A DNA stretch of 64,000 nt from Blastocatellia bacterium (GTDB taxonomy: Bacteria; Acidobacteriota; Blastocatellia; UBA7656; JADIYM01), in contig JAJTWZ010000018.1 in NCBI GenBank assembly GCA_021463145.1, positions 1 through 64,000 of the forward strand, in the 5' to 3' direction. Position 1 is the stretch's first letter. Each line of letters starts with the position of its first letter. The notes below the pieces were generated by a model. The model did no database searches. It was not told the DNA's origin and saw nothing but the letters and a program-made list of their open reading frames with translations. Both the position numbers and the translations under genes were made by a program. Below, piece by piece: positions 35,601 to 43,779 of this stretch.

Positions 35601-36395
35601 TTACGACTTACCGGTGGAGGGAGCGCCAATGCGCTTGTCGTCGGGTTCGCCGCCCTTGACCGTCAGGCGGCCGGTGTCGACAGCTTTGACGCCTTTCACC
35701 TGATGAACGGCACGGGTTACTTCGACAATCTTCGACTGGTCCGGAACAGCGCCGCTTACCGAAACGACTCCATCCTTCACGGTCACGAACAGCGTGAGGT
35801 CCAGAAATCGTTTGTCGAGCTCCGCGCTGACGGCCTCCTCCAGCTGCGGGTCCGGTACCGGCGCTTCCACGGCGGCTGCAACTATCTGCAGCGAGTTCGT
35901 CACGGACGAAACCCCGGGAGTGGCCTTCGCAGTCTTTTCAGCTGCGGCCTTCGCGGCCTCCGTCGGGACCGTGCCCGAGAGTGTTGCGACGCCGCCGGCA
36001 ACTGACGGCACGATATTGCTGCCCGCAAGAGCCGGATCCGCGAGAAGACGTTGCTGCACCGTGGCTGCAAGGACGCTGTCCTTGTTACCTGGATCGACGA
36101 CCACCGGGGGTGTGGCATTTACCGCGATCTGGCTCTCGATCGTCGTGACTCCCGCAATGCCCTTCACGATGGACAATACCTTGTCGAGCGTCGCCTGGTC
36201 GGAGACGGACCCGGTCATCGTCACCATTCCGTTCGAGACCGTATAGTTCACGCCCGCGATGTTCGCAGCGTCGAAAGACGACGCGATATCCTGGGTGATT
36301 TTCTGATCGCTAGGCGGAGCGGCCGCCGGTCCGGAGCAGGATGCCGCAGCCATTGCCAGAGTCAACGTCAGGATCGTCAGCACGGACTTGAGCAC
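35601..36395 (-). CDS. Lipoprotein with three BON domains
   Basis: A 264-residue lipoprotein. GTG 36395 follows GAGGAGG, and the signal LTLTLAMAAASCSGPAAA has a lipobox with the lipidated Cys about 20 residues in. Three BON repeats follow, each with the pattern of VxxGxVxLxGxV: GVNYTVSNGMVTMTGSVSDQ, NIVPSVAGGVATLSGTVPTE and LTLFVTVKDGVVSVSGAVPD. BON proteins such as OsmY and Kbp are periplasmic or membrane-associated and often stress-induced. An upstream longer frame is antisense to the 36589 gene and is rejected. Confidence 0.88.
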   Translation of the reverse strand: MLKSVLTILTLTLAMAAASCSGPAAAPPSDQKITQDIASSFDAANIAGVNYTVSNGMVTMTGSVSDQATLDKVLSIVKGIAGVTTIESQIAVNATPPVVVDPGNKDSVLAATVQQRLLADPALAGSNIVPSVAGGVATLSGTVPTEAAKAAAEKTAKATPGVSSVTNSLQIVAAAVEAPVPDPQLEEAVSAELDKRFLDLTLFVTVKDGVVSVSGAVPDQSKIVEVTRAVHQVKGVKAVDTGRLTVKGGEPDDKRIGAPSTGKS

Positions 36396-36588
36396 GTCAT
36401 TCCTCCTCGGCCGAACTCTTGTGGCGACACCGGACCGCACGAAACAACGGCTTATACCACCGGCCGATTTGCCGCGGCAAGAAACGCTGGCGGCCCATCC
36501 GTCGTACGGGCGGCTATACTCGTCACGGAGGCCAGGACCGGCGCGCGGGGTGACCGGACCGATGGCCAGCCAGATAGGGAGGAACACA

Positions 36589-37002
36589 ATGGCGGAACCC
36601 GAAAAGACACTCGTTCCCGGCGACGTTACCGTCGAGCACAAGGGCGATCCTGCGCAACGCGATGCGGCATCCGAGGCGCGCATTCGACTCGAAGAGTTCA
36701 AGTCGTCGGTCAAGGAATTCGCGCAGAAGATTCCTGACCAGATCGGCAAGGCCTTCGAAACGCTCAAGGATCGGCTCAACACGATCACCGTCCACGTCGA
36801 CGACGAGACCCAGCGCCGCATCGATACACTCGTCGAAGCCGGAATCTTCAAGACGCGCGCCGAATCGGCGAGCTACCTTCTGCACGAAGGCATCAAGGCA
36901 CGGGCCGACGTCTTCGGCACGATAGACGGAAAGCTCGTGGAGATCGAAAAGTTGCGATCCGAACTGCGCGATCTTGTCACTCCCGCGGAGCCGGAGGAGT
37001 AG
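36589..37002 (+). CDS. Ribbon-helix-helix-like protein
   Basis: A 137-residue protein with GGGAGG-type ribosome site (AGGGAGGA) 4-5 bases before ATG. Residues ~65-100 read ITVHVDDETQRRIDTLVEAG, then FKTRAESASYLLHEGIKARA. This fits a strand-helix-helix DNA-binding fold like CopG/Arc. The N-terminal half (EARIRLEEFKSSVKEFAQKI) and C-terminus are amphipathic helices. It is convergent with the replication initiator gene (110 bases apart) and could be a copy-control or partition-like partner. That is inferred only from position; RHH folds are also common in chromosomal regulators. Confidence 0.7.
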   Translation: MAEPEKTLVPGDVTVEHKGDPAQRDAASEARIRLEEFKSSVKEFAQKIPDQIGKAFETLKDRLNTITVHVDDETQRRIDTLVEAGIFKTRAESASYLLHEGIKARADVFGTIDGKLVEIEKLRSELRDLVTPAEPEE

Positions 37003-37111
37003 CGGAGAGCTGGCCAGCGATCGGAGCACCGAGCGAAAGCGGCCGGGAGGATATTCGATTCCGCTGACGTCGATCGAATCGCTCGCCGCCCCGGCCGCCA
37101 TTGCTTCGGCT

Positions 37112-38611
37112 CTATCCGCGCCGCTGATCCAGCCAGGCCTCGAACTCCGGCAATTCGAGCTCCATCGCTACAGCCTTACGGACGAAGAGGACGGCGTGGC
37201 TTCGCAGCATGTCCTCGGACCAGCGCTGATAAACCTCGGCGCGCTCGCTCGCCCGAAACTCCGCGATCTTCTCGAGCACGCGAGCTTCGAAGGCAAGGTC
37301 GCCCATACGGCCGACCTCGCGGTTCACTTCGGCGTCGACGAAGCCCGTGTAATCGAGTTCCTCACGACTTCGCCGCTCGATCTCGTCTGTCACGTCACTG
37401 ACCGACGCCGTCTCCTGTGGAGGCGCAACGTGGCTTACCGGCAACTCGTCGCTGATCAGGGAGATCAGGAAGCCCGCCGGGTTGTCGACACGCCGCTTGC
37501 CGTGCTTCAACAACCAGTCGAAGTACGAAATCGTGTCCGTGACCTGTCCCAGCCGGTTAGGCGAGTGCGCCCGGACGATTGAAGCCGCGCGACGTCTGGT
37601 GATTCCTCGGTCGACCAGCGCGGCGAGCACGTCGCCCTCAGCTCCAGCCAACCGTGCTTCGTCGTCGCCGTCGACCTCGATCGTCAGCGCAGCTTCTTCG
37701 AACGGCAGTCCGTCGAGGGCTTCCTCGATGACTTCCTGCTCGAAGTCATCGTGCGGGACACGCTGGAACGAGATCACACGGTCGCGAATCTCCCAGTTCT
37801 TCAGGTAACCGTTGACCTTCAGATCTTCGAGGGCCGGCTTGAGCTGCTGCACGAGCTGAGAGACGTACTTGAAGTTTCGGCTGACGCCCAGGTGCTCGTG
37901 CGAGAGCTTGAAGATGTCGATGGCAAAAAAGTGATCCCGCCCGAATTTCTTGTCGAGGTATCGGAACAGCCGCCGGGCGGTTGCTGAATTGAGCTTGAAG
38001 TAGAGCTCGGTATCGAGGAACTTGATGTAGCCGCTTTTGAAGCTCTCGAAAAGCCGTTCCGTCCACATGAAGAAGCTGGACGGCGGGTCGGACCTGAGCT
38101 TCTCGCCCTTCCGCGGCTTCTCGTCGTAGAGCTGGTATTCCTGAATCAGCGAAAAGCTGACCGTCACGTAACTGCGCTTCGCGTTGTCCCAGAAGGCGTT
38201 CGACGCGTGAATGTTGACGTTCGCAAGGCGCAGCAGCGCCTGCTCGATCCGGCTGTAAGTCTTGCCGCACGGCGACCACCCAAGCCGCTTCGCCAGTTCG
38301 TATCGCGAAAAGTTCACCTTGCGGTCAGCGAAACCGAGCTTCCGCGTCAGTTCCATCAGCGCCACGTAGACGTCCTCGTCGCCGGCCGTCGGCATGCCGC
38401 AATCCGAACCGCCCTGGACGGTCCAGGTCCGTTTAACGATTTTCCCGCCGTCGCCCTGGATCGTATCCTGGAATTTCAACGCCTTGACGTCCTTTGGAAC
38501 TCGAACCGAAAGGGCCGCAATCGGGAAGACGGCGAGGTTCATCTCGTCCTTCCCGCTGCGTCCCCTCAGTTTTCTTGTTCCCGGCGTCGCCGGACGGCTC
38601 TTTTTCGTCAT
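37112..38611 (-). CDS. Plasmid-type replication initiator protein A (RPA family)
   Basis: A 499-residue protein. The N-terminus DEMNLAVFPIAALSVRVP, then WTVQGGSDCGMPTAGDEDVY and NFSRYELAKRLGW-type winged-helix sequence (VNFSRYELAKRLGWSPCGKT) are hallmarks of the replication initiator protein A family found on plasmids and in some chromosomes. YSRIEQALLRLANVNIHASN, VTVSFSLIQEYQLYDE and LNSATARRLFRYLDKKFGRD continue the domain through about residue 290. The C-terminal ~200 residues are acidic and helical. Directly upstream lie two direct repeats and an iteron array (38736-39179), the classic origin arrangement. No parAB, mobilisation or toxin genes are adjacent. Confidence 0.87.
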   Translation of the reverse strand: MTKKSRPATPGTRKLRGRSGKDEMNLAVFPIAALSVRVPKDVKALKFQDTIQGDGGKIVKRTWTVQGGSDCGMPTAGDEDVYVALMELTRKLGFADRKVNFSRYELAKRLGWSPCGKTYSRIEQALLRLANVNIHASNAFWDNAKRSYVTVSFSLIQEYQLYDEKPRKGEKLRSDPPSSFFMWTERLFESFKSGYIKFLDTELYFKLNSATARRLFRYLDKKFGRDHFFAIDIFKLSHEHLGVSRNFKYVSQLVQQLKPALEDLKVNGYLKNWEIRDRVISFQRVPHDDFEQEVIEEALDGLPFEEAALTIEVDGDDEARLAGAEGDVLAALVDRGITRRRAASIVRAHSPNRLGQVTDTISYFDWLLKHGKRRVDNPAGFLISLISDELPVSHVAPPQETASVSDVTDEIERRSREELDYTGFVDAEVNREVGRMGDLAFEARVLEKIAEFRASERAEVYQRWSEDMLRSHAVLFVRKAVAMELELPEFEAWLDQRRG

Positions 38612-38653
38612 CCTGGCTCCTTCAAGCCTGGCTCACAGCAACAACATCTGCCG

Positions 38654-38692
38654 CTTCTCTTCATGTTACAAGCAGTTATTCTCTCATGTTAC
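38654..38692 (-). promoter_or_regulatory. Paired direct repeats at the rep promoter
   Basis: TCATGTTAC occurs at 38661-38669 and 38684-38692, exactly 23 bases apart. Each is preceded by CTTCTCT or TTCTC, like the left half of the downstream iterons. They sit 50-80 bases before the rep start in the most A+T-rich stretch of the neighbourhood. In iteron plasmids, partial iterons at the rep promoter allow the initiator to repress its own gene; this is a good candidate for that. Confidence 0.6.
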
Positions 38693-38735
38693 CGTTGTCG
38701 TAACTAACTGATACAAAAGATCTTGCAACGCGCTT

Positions 38736-39179
38736 TTTCTTTCGATGGCCGATACGGTTTCTTTCGTGACCCAATGACGCTTATCTCGGGGTTCGAATCT
38801 CGTTCTCCCGGTATCCAATAGTTCTTCTTCATGAATCCGATAGCGCCAAGCCCATGTTCCCAATACCCGCTTCTTCCGAAACCCGTGTCCAACTTCTCTC
38901 GAAGACCAGTAAGAATTTATCCCGGAGTCCAATACTCGCTTCTTCCGGCAACCGATAAGACTTCTCTCGAGGACCAATAGGTATGTCGCCGAAGCCAAAG
39001 GCATGAATCGACGTCGCCGAAGGGCGTTCTTATCTCGAAAACCAATAGATCGGCGGCGGGCGCGAGGGGCTGGCTTATCTCAAAGACCGATAGATTTACC
39101 GGAACACATGCCCGGACGGACTGCATTGAACTTCTCCCGAAGCCCGATACTTCTGGTTGGCTTATGTCGGGGTCCGATA
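38736..39179. repeat. Iteron array (candidate replication origin)
   Basis: A 19-bp motif, consensus CTTMTCYCGRRGWCCRATA, recurs with starts at 38736, 38758, 38780, 38802, 38824, (38847 weak), 38870, 38893, 38916, 38939, 38961, 39029, 39074, 39131 and 39161. Spacing in the first eleven is 22-23 bases, about two helical turns. Later copies are separated by one or more decayed units (around 38982, 39005 and 39052). All copies face the same way. No DnaA box was recognised. The stretch 38612-39293 has no gene. The layout matches iteron-controlled plasmid origins next to their initiator gene. Confidence 0.85.
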
Positions 39180-39293
39180 CTGGAAGGCGTGAAACCGCGG
39201 CATCATACCACGCGCCTCGGAGGCTCCAACCGGTAGATTCTTGTTGGTTCCGGCGCCTTCCCGTTAGACTGTCGATCCCTATTAGGAACTCCG

Positions 39294-39809
39294 GTGGATT
39301 GGGCGAATGGAATGAATGCTTTGACACGACATGCCGGGGTGGCGGCGCTTATCGCGACCGTCGCCGCTACCGTGATCGCTGCGCCGCGTTCCCAGCGAGT
39401 TGTCGGGCCTGCGTCCGATAGTGCGAAATACGGTTTGGGACCCGAAATGACCGAGTACATGACCTTCATTGACGCCGAAATCGCCGAATTGACCCATCTG
39501 CGAGATGAGGGTGACGTAGGTGCGGCCGATTTCAGGATTTCGCGCGACCGTCTGGACGTGACTCGAGAAGCGGCGATCCGGATTGCCCGGACGCGTAGCG
39601 AGGATCGCGTGCCGGATCTCTACGTTCTTGTCGACTCGGAATTGACCCAGATTCTGCCGGCAGGCGCCGCCGCGCTCCGGAGCAAGAAGGTCGGGGACAT
39701 AGTCGGGGGCGAGTTCATCTTCCACGGAAGAATCCGCCGCCAGAAGACATTCAACATTCTGGAGCGTACGGGCAACATCCGGCGCGCAAGCCCGTATTCT
39801 CCGGACTGA
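39294..39809 (+). CDS. Exported protein of unknown function
   Basis: A 171-residue product from GTG 39294 (or 165 from ATG 39312). A signal-like segment MNALTRHAGVAALIATVAAT with VIAAPRS follows the second start. The mature part is charged and helical (EMTEYMTFIDAEIAELTHLR, then DVGAADFRISRDRLDVTREA) and contains LYVLVDSELTQILPAGAAAL. AGGA precedes the GTG by 6 bases. It lies between the iteron array and ctpA and reads in the same direction as ctpA, with a 105-base gap. No family is recognised. Confidence 0.6.
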   Translation: MDWANGMNALTRHAGVAALIATVAATVIAAPRSQRVVGPASDSAKYGLGPEMTEYMTFIDAEIAELTHLRDEGDVGAADFRISRDRLDVTREAAIRIARTRSEDRVPDLYVLVDSELTQILPAGAAALRSKKVGDIVGGEFIFHGRIRRQKTFNILERTGNIRRASPYSPD

Positions 39810-39914
39810 TGTCGATTCGAGGCCCGCGAGCCCGGTTCTTGCTCGGCTCTCGACAGTGCCGGTATAGTTTCGTTGCGATCAAGGTAGCCGCAAAGCATTG
39901 TTGACAGGAGCATT

Positions 39915-41549
39915 ATGAAGAACCGTTTCTTGGCCGTGTCTTTGGCGATGTTCGTGGCGGTCGTTCTGGCGGCCCCGATTTCGGTTCCGGCCGCCGGTCC
40001 AGACCGTGAACAGGTCACGCAGGACTTCATCGAGGCGCTGACCGTCGTCGAGGCGAACTACTCGGGCGAGCTCGATTACGCGAGGGTCTCCAAGACCGCC
40101 ATTTACGGGATGCTCCGCACTCTCGACCCGCACTCCAGTTTCTACGACCGGGAAGAGTTCGAGACTTTCCGCACCGAGCAGCAGAGCCAGTACTTCGGCA
40201 TCGGCGCCTCGATCGGCGCGCGAAATGGCAAGGTCTATATTCTGGCGCCATTCCCCGGAACCCCGGCCCTTCGTGCCGGCCTCCATTACGGTGACGAGAT
40301 CGTCGAGGTCGACGGAAAGTCCACGAAGGGATGGAGCTCGTTCGAGGTCTCGTCGAACATCAAGGGACCGCGGGGCACCAAAGTCACGATCAAGTACCTG
40401 AGGCCAGGAAATTCTGAGCCGCAAACCGTTGACATTATTCGTGATATGGTCCCGCAACCGTCCGTCACGAATGCATACATGGTTGCGCCGGGGGTGGGCT
40501 ACATTCACCTTCAGCGTGGATTCAACTCCACTTCGGGTGACGAGGTGAAGGCTGCGCTCGCGAAACTGGAGCCGCAGGGGTTGAAGGCGCTTATCTTCGA
40601 CCTGCGCGACAATCCCGGCGGGTTCGTAAAGGAAGCGATCGCGATATCGAGTGATTTCCTCTACAAGGGTCAGGGCATTCTGTCGATCCGGGGCCGTTCG
40701 GGCGGAATGCGAAGCGGCGAGATTCCGGCGATGAATCCGCAGCCGAACGAATCGCCGCTGGTCGTCCTCGTCAATGGCGCCTCGGCGTCGGCTTCCGAGA
40801 TCGTAGCCGGCGCCCTCCAGGACCACGACCGCGCGCTGATCGTCGGTCAGACTTCCTTCGGCAAGGGTCTCGTGCAGTCGCCGTTCGAGCTCGAAAAGGA
40901 CAGCGGTGGCCTGATTCTGACCACAGGCAAGTACTACACGCCGAGTGGCCGGCTCATCCAGCGCGACTACTCCAGGACCTCGTTCTACGACTACATCATG
41001 CATCGGAGTCCGATGGCTGACGCCGACACGACAAAGAAGGAAGTGTTCCGGACCGACTCGGGCCGTCCGATATACGGCGGCGGTGGCATTTCGCCCGACA
41101 TCGAAGTCGCCTTCCCTCCCGACACCGGCCGGAAGCTTGCGAAGTGGATCGGCGCGACCTTTGCCTTCACGGCGTTGGCCGTCAACGGCCAGGTGAAGGG
41201 CTTCGAGTCGTTCCGGCTCGAGACGCCGAAGTCCGTTTCCGTCCTGCAACCGAGCGAGTTCGTCGTCACCGACAAGTACATCGACGCGTTCAAGAAGTTC
41301 GTAACCGAGACACCTTCGCTCAAGCTGACTGCGGCGGAAGTCGAGGCCGAGCGTGAGTACCTCCGCTCTGAGCTCCGTCGCGAGCTTGTCACGGCCCATT
41401 ACGGCACGGAGACGGCCGGGCAGGTCACGCACCTCGTAGATCCACAGCTTCAACGCGCCATCCGGGAGGTGCCTCAGGCCGAGCGAATGGCCCAGGCCTA
41501 TCGCCGGAACAAGCCGAACGGCGTCGTTACCACGACGGCCGCACGCTAG
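39915..41549 (+). CDS. ctpA: C-terminal processing peptidase (S41 family)
   Basis: A 544-residue periplasmic serine protease. A signal peptide (LAVSLAMFVAVVLAAPISVP) is followed by YGMLRTLDPHSSFYDREEF, a PDZ domain (GIGASIGARNGKVYILAPFP, ALRAGLHYGDEIVEVDGKS) and the catalytic core. FDLRDNPGGFVKEAI, VLVNGASASASEIVAGALQD with the nucleophilic Ser, and IVGQTSFGKGLVQSPF with the Lys are all intact. A ~150-residue C-terminal helical extension ends with Arg/Asn-rich sequence. It processes or degrades envelope proteins. A 14-bp stem-loop closes the unit downstream. Confidence 0.95.
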   Translation: MKNRFLAVSLAMFVAVVLAAPISVPAAGPDREQVTQDFIEALTVVEANYSGELDYARVSKTAIYGMLRTLDPHSSFYDREEFETFRTEQQSQYFGIGASIGARNGKVYILAPFPGTPALRAGLHYGDEIVEVDGKSTKGWSSFEVSSNIKGPRGTKVTIKYLRPGNSEPQTVDIIRDMVPQPSVTNAYMVAPGVGYIHLQRGFNSTSGDEVKAALAKLEPQGLKALIFDLRDNPGGFVKEAIAISSDFLYKGQGILSIRGRSGGMRSGEIPAMNPQPNESPLVVLVNGASASASEIVAGALQDHDRALIVGQTSFGKGLVQSPFELEKDSGGLILTTGKYYTPSGRLIQRDYSRTSFYDYIMHRSPMADADTTKKEVFRTDSGRPIYGGGGISPDIEVAFPPDTGRKLAKWIGATFAFTALAVNGQVKGFESFRLETPKSVSVLQPSEFVVTDKYIDAFKKFVTETPSLKLTAAEVEAEREYLRSELRRELVTAHYGTETAGQVTHLVDPQLQRAIREVPQAERMAQAYRRNKPNGVVTTTAAR

Positions 41550-41556
41550 AGATTCG

Positions 41557-41594
41557 TTCGACGGCCTGGCCTGTCGCGTTGCCGGGCCGTCGAA
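41557..41594 (+). terminator. ctpA: Stem-loop after ctpA
   Basis: TTCGACGGCCTGGC (41557-41570) pairs with GCCGGGCCGTCGAA (41581-41594), 14 pairs including one G-T, around a 10-base loop. It begins 8 bases after the stop. There is no U-run, so termination may need other factors. Confidence 0.55.
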
Positions 41595-41701
41595 GAAGCA
41601 CGAGTCCCTTCTGAAACAACTTTTGGCGAGTTGCGTATCTCGCGGCACAGTCAGAATCCTTGTTCGAAGATTCCCGCAGTTGGGGAAGCCGGAGGAGTTC
41701 A

Positions 41702-42418
41702 ATGCGACGTCGTGACTTCATGATGACCGCGGCCTCGGCGGCAGCGGCGGTACCGCTCTCGGAGTTAGCCCGGGCGATCGAACCCGTCCTTGCCCAGACG
41801 TCCGCCTTCACGTTCGCCCGTGCACAGTACGGTTCCGGCAACTGGGACACGGACGCCAAGATGCCTTCTAACATCCTCAACTCGCTCGTCGAGTACACGT
41901 CCGTCCGTGTGGACCCGGTGGACCGGGTCGTCGCGCTCGACAGCAACGAACTGTTCGGATTTCCCTTTCTGTATCTCTCCGGTAACGAGCTCGTCCGATT
42001 CACCGAGAGAGAGCGCGAGAACGTCGGCCGCTACGTTCACAGTGGCGGGTTCCTGTTCGTCGACGACTGCAATCACGACGTCGACGGGGTTTTCGCGCGC
42101 ACTTTCGAGGCTGAGATGAACCGGCTTTTCAGGGGCCCCGAAGCGCTTCGCAAGCTCAACAACGATCACGCGCTCTACAGGTCCTTCTTCAAATTCGAGG
42201 ACGGTCCGCCGGCGACTTCGCACGAACTGAACGGCTGGGGCGACGACATGGTCCACGAGTATTTGAAGGCCGTGACGATTCGCGGTCGCATCGGCGTGCT
42301 CTACAGCAACAAGGACTATGGATGCGAGTGGAACTACGATCACACGAACAAACGCTTCTCTACGGTTGACAACACGAAGTTCGGAGTGAACATTGTGGTC
42401 CACGCCCTGACAGCTTAA
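41702..42418 (+). CDS. Tat-exported DUF4159 protein
   Basis: A 238-residue protein with GGAGGAG 4 bases before ATG 41702. The N-terminus MRRRDFMMTAASAAAAVPLS is a twin-arginine signal. The body has FTFARAQYGSGNWDTDAKMP, NLLNSLVEYTSVRV-like sequence (SNILNSLVEYTSVRVDPVDR), FRFTERERENVGRYVHSGGF and LFVDDCNHDVDGVFARTFEA, the DUF4159 pattern. DUF4159 proteins are generally encoded with MoxR, DUF58 and BatA-like genes. Here pilT separates it from moxR. Confidence 0.88.
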   Translation: MRRRDFMMTAASAAAAVPLSELARAIEPVLAQTSAFTFARAQYGSGNWDTDAKMPSNILNSLVEYTSVRVDPVDRVVALDSNELFGFPFLYLSGNELVRFTERERENVGRYVHSGGFLFVDDCNHDVDGVFARTFEAEMNRLFRGPEALRKLNNDHALYRSFFKFEDGPPATSHELNGWGDDMVHEYLKAVTIRGRIGVLYSNKDYGCEWNYDHTNKRFSTVDNTKFGVNIVVHALTA

Positions 42419-42450
42419 GTCGCGGTAGATTCCGGGGCGCTCCCGAAACG

Positions 42451-43761
42451 ATGTCCCAGAACCCTCCTCAACCAGGTAATTCGGCCGCGGCCACCATCCA
42501 GAATTTCCACGAGATTCTGAAGGCGATGCTCGCGCACGCCGACAACGTCAGCGACCTCATCTTCTCGCCCGGCCGTCCGCCGCAGGTGGAGCACATCGGC
42601 AGATTGGCTCCGATCCGTCTTTCAGGCCTCGACAGGCTGCTTCCGAATCACACGGCTGCGATAGCGAAGGTCCTCGTGACCGGAAACGAAGCCGCACAGG
42701 TGAGCCTGGATCGGACCGGCTCGGCCGACGTCAGTTACTCGCTGCCGGGGATCTCGCGCTTCCGGGTGAACATCTTCAAGCAGCGCGGCACGATCGCGAT
42801 CGTGATGAGGGTGATCCCGAACCGCGTTCCGAGCTTCAAGGAGTTGAACCTCCCGGAGCACCTCAAGGAAGTCGTCGACCTGAAGAACGGCATCGTGCTC
42901 GTGACCGGCCCGACCGGCTCTGGCAAGTCCTCCACGCTCGCCGCGATAGTCGACGAGATCAACAATCGCCACGCCTACCATATCGTCACCATCGAGGACC
43001 CGATCGAGTTCCTTCATCCGCACAAGATGTCGACGGTTCATCAGCGTGAACTGCACACGGACACGGACAACTTCGCCAGCGCGCTCCGGGCCGCGCTGCG
43101 CCAGGCGCCGAAGGTCATCCTCGTCGGCGAGATGCGCGACCTCGAGACGGTGGAAGTCGCGCTCGACGCCGCCGAGACCGGCCACCTCGTCTTCTCGACG
43201 CTCCACACGACCGACGCGGCCAAGACGGTCGACCGCATTATCGGCATTTTCCCGAAGACGCACGAGCAGAGCATTCGGCAGAGGCTGTCGACCAGCTTCC
43301 GGTACATCATCTCGCAGCGCCTGTTGCCACGCGCCGACGGTTCGGGGCGGGTTCCTGCCGTCGAGATCCTCCGGTCGACGATGCGCACGCGCGAGTACAT
43401 CGAGAAAGGCGAGGCCGAGAAGCGCTCGCTCATAGAGGCGATGCGCGCTGGCGACATCGACGGGATGCAGGACTTCGACACCGTGCTCGAGCGGATGGTT
43501 CGCCAGGGCGTCATTGAGTTCGACGACGGCCTGGCCTACGCGACAAATCGCCATAACCTGCGTCTTTCGCTGGCCGACCTGCGTGACCCGTCCGCGCAGG
43601 TGCCACCGCAGTCACCGCCCCCTCGACCCGCTATTGCGTCGCAACAGGCGCCGCGGCCCGCAGTCCCTCCGAACGCACAGCCAGTGACGCGGCCGGGCGG
43701 CGAGGGAACGGGCAATCCAAAGCCCAGGACAGGCTCGCTGCTCGATCAGATCGAGCGGTAG
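42451..43761 (+). CDS. pilT: Type IV pilus retraction ATPase PilT
   Basis: A 436-residue secretion-type ATPase. Walker A is VTGPTGSGKSSTLAAIVDEI, the Asp box begins IVTIEDPIEFLHPHK, Walker B is ILVGEMRDLETVEVALDAAE, and the His box is HLVFSTLHTTDAAKTVDRII. These are diagnostic of PilT/PilU. The first ~110 residues form the PAS-like N-terminal domain. The last ~60 residues are a Pro-rich extension absent from typical PilT. It powers pilus retraction for twitching or DNA uptake. No other pilus genes are in the window. Confidence 0.93.
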   Translation: MSQNPPQPGNSAAATIQNFHEILKAMLAHADNVSDLIFSPGRPPQVEHIGRLAPIRLSGLDRLLPNHTAAIAKVLVTGNEAAQVSLDRTGSADVSYSLPGISRFRVNIFKQRGTIAIVMRVIPNRVPSFKELNLPEHLKEVVDLKNGIVLVTGPTGSGKSSTLAAIVDEINNRHAYHIVTIEDPIEFLHPHKMSTVHQRELHTDTDNFASALRAALRQAPKVILVGEMRDLETVEVALDAAETGHLVFSTLHTTDAAKTVDRIIGIFPKTHEQSIRQRLSTSFRYIISQRLLPRADGSGRVPAVEILRSTMRTREYIEKGEAEKRSLIEAMRAGDIDGMQDFDTVLERMVRQGVIEFDDGLAYATNRHNLRLSLADLRDPSAQVPPQSPPPRPAIASQQAPRPAVPPNAQPVTRPGGEGTGNPKPRTGSLLDQIER

Positions 43762-43779
43762 CTGTCGCCCGAATAGTCG

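Noticed and set aside
38785-38815. tRNA T-arm (GGTTCGAATC)
   Set aside because: It is part of the third iteron. No acceptor stem, anticodon arm or CCA end can be built around it.
38736-39179. CRISPR array
   Set aside because: Units are degenerate, the 'spacers' are only 3-4 bases in the regular part, and no cas genes are near. The period and adjacent initiator gene fit iterons.
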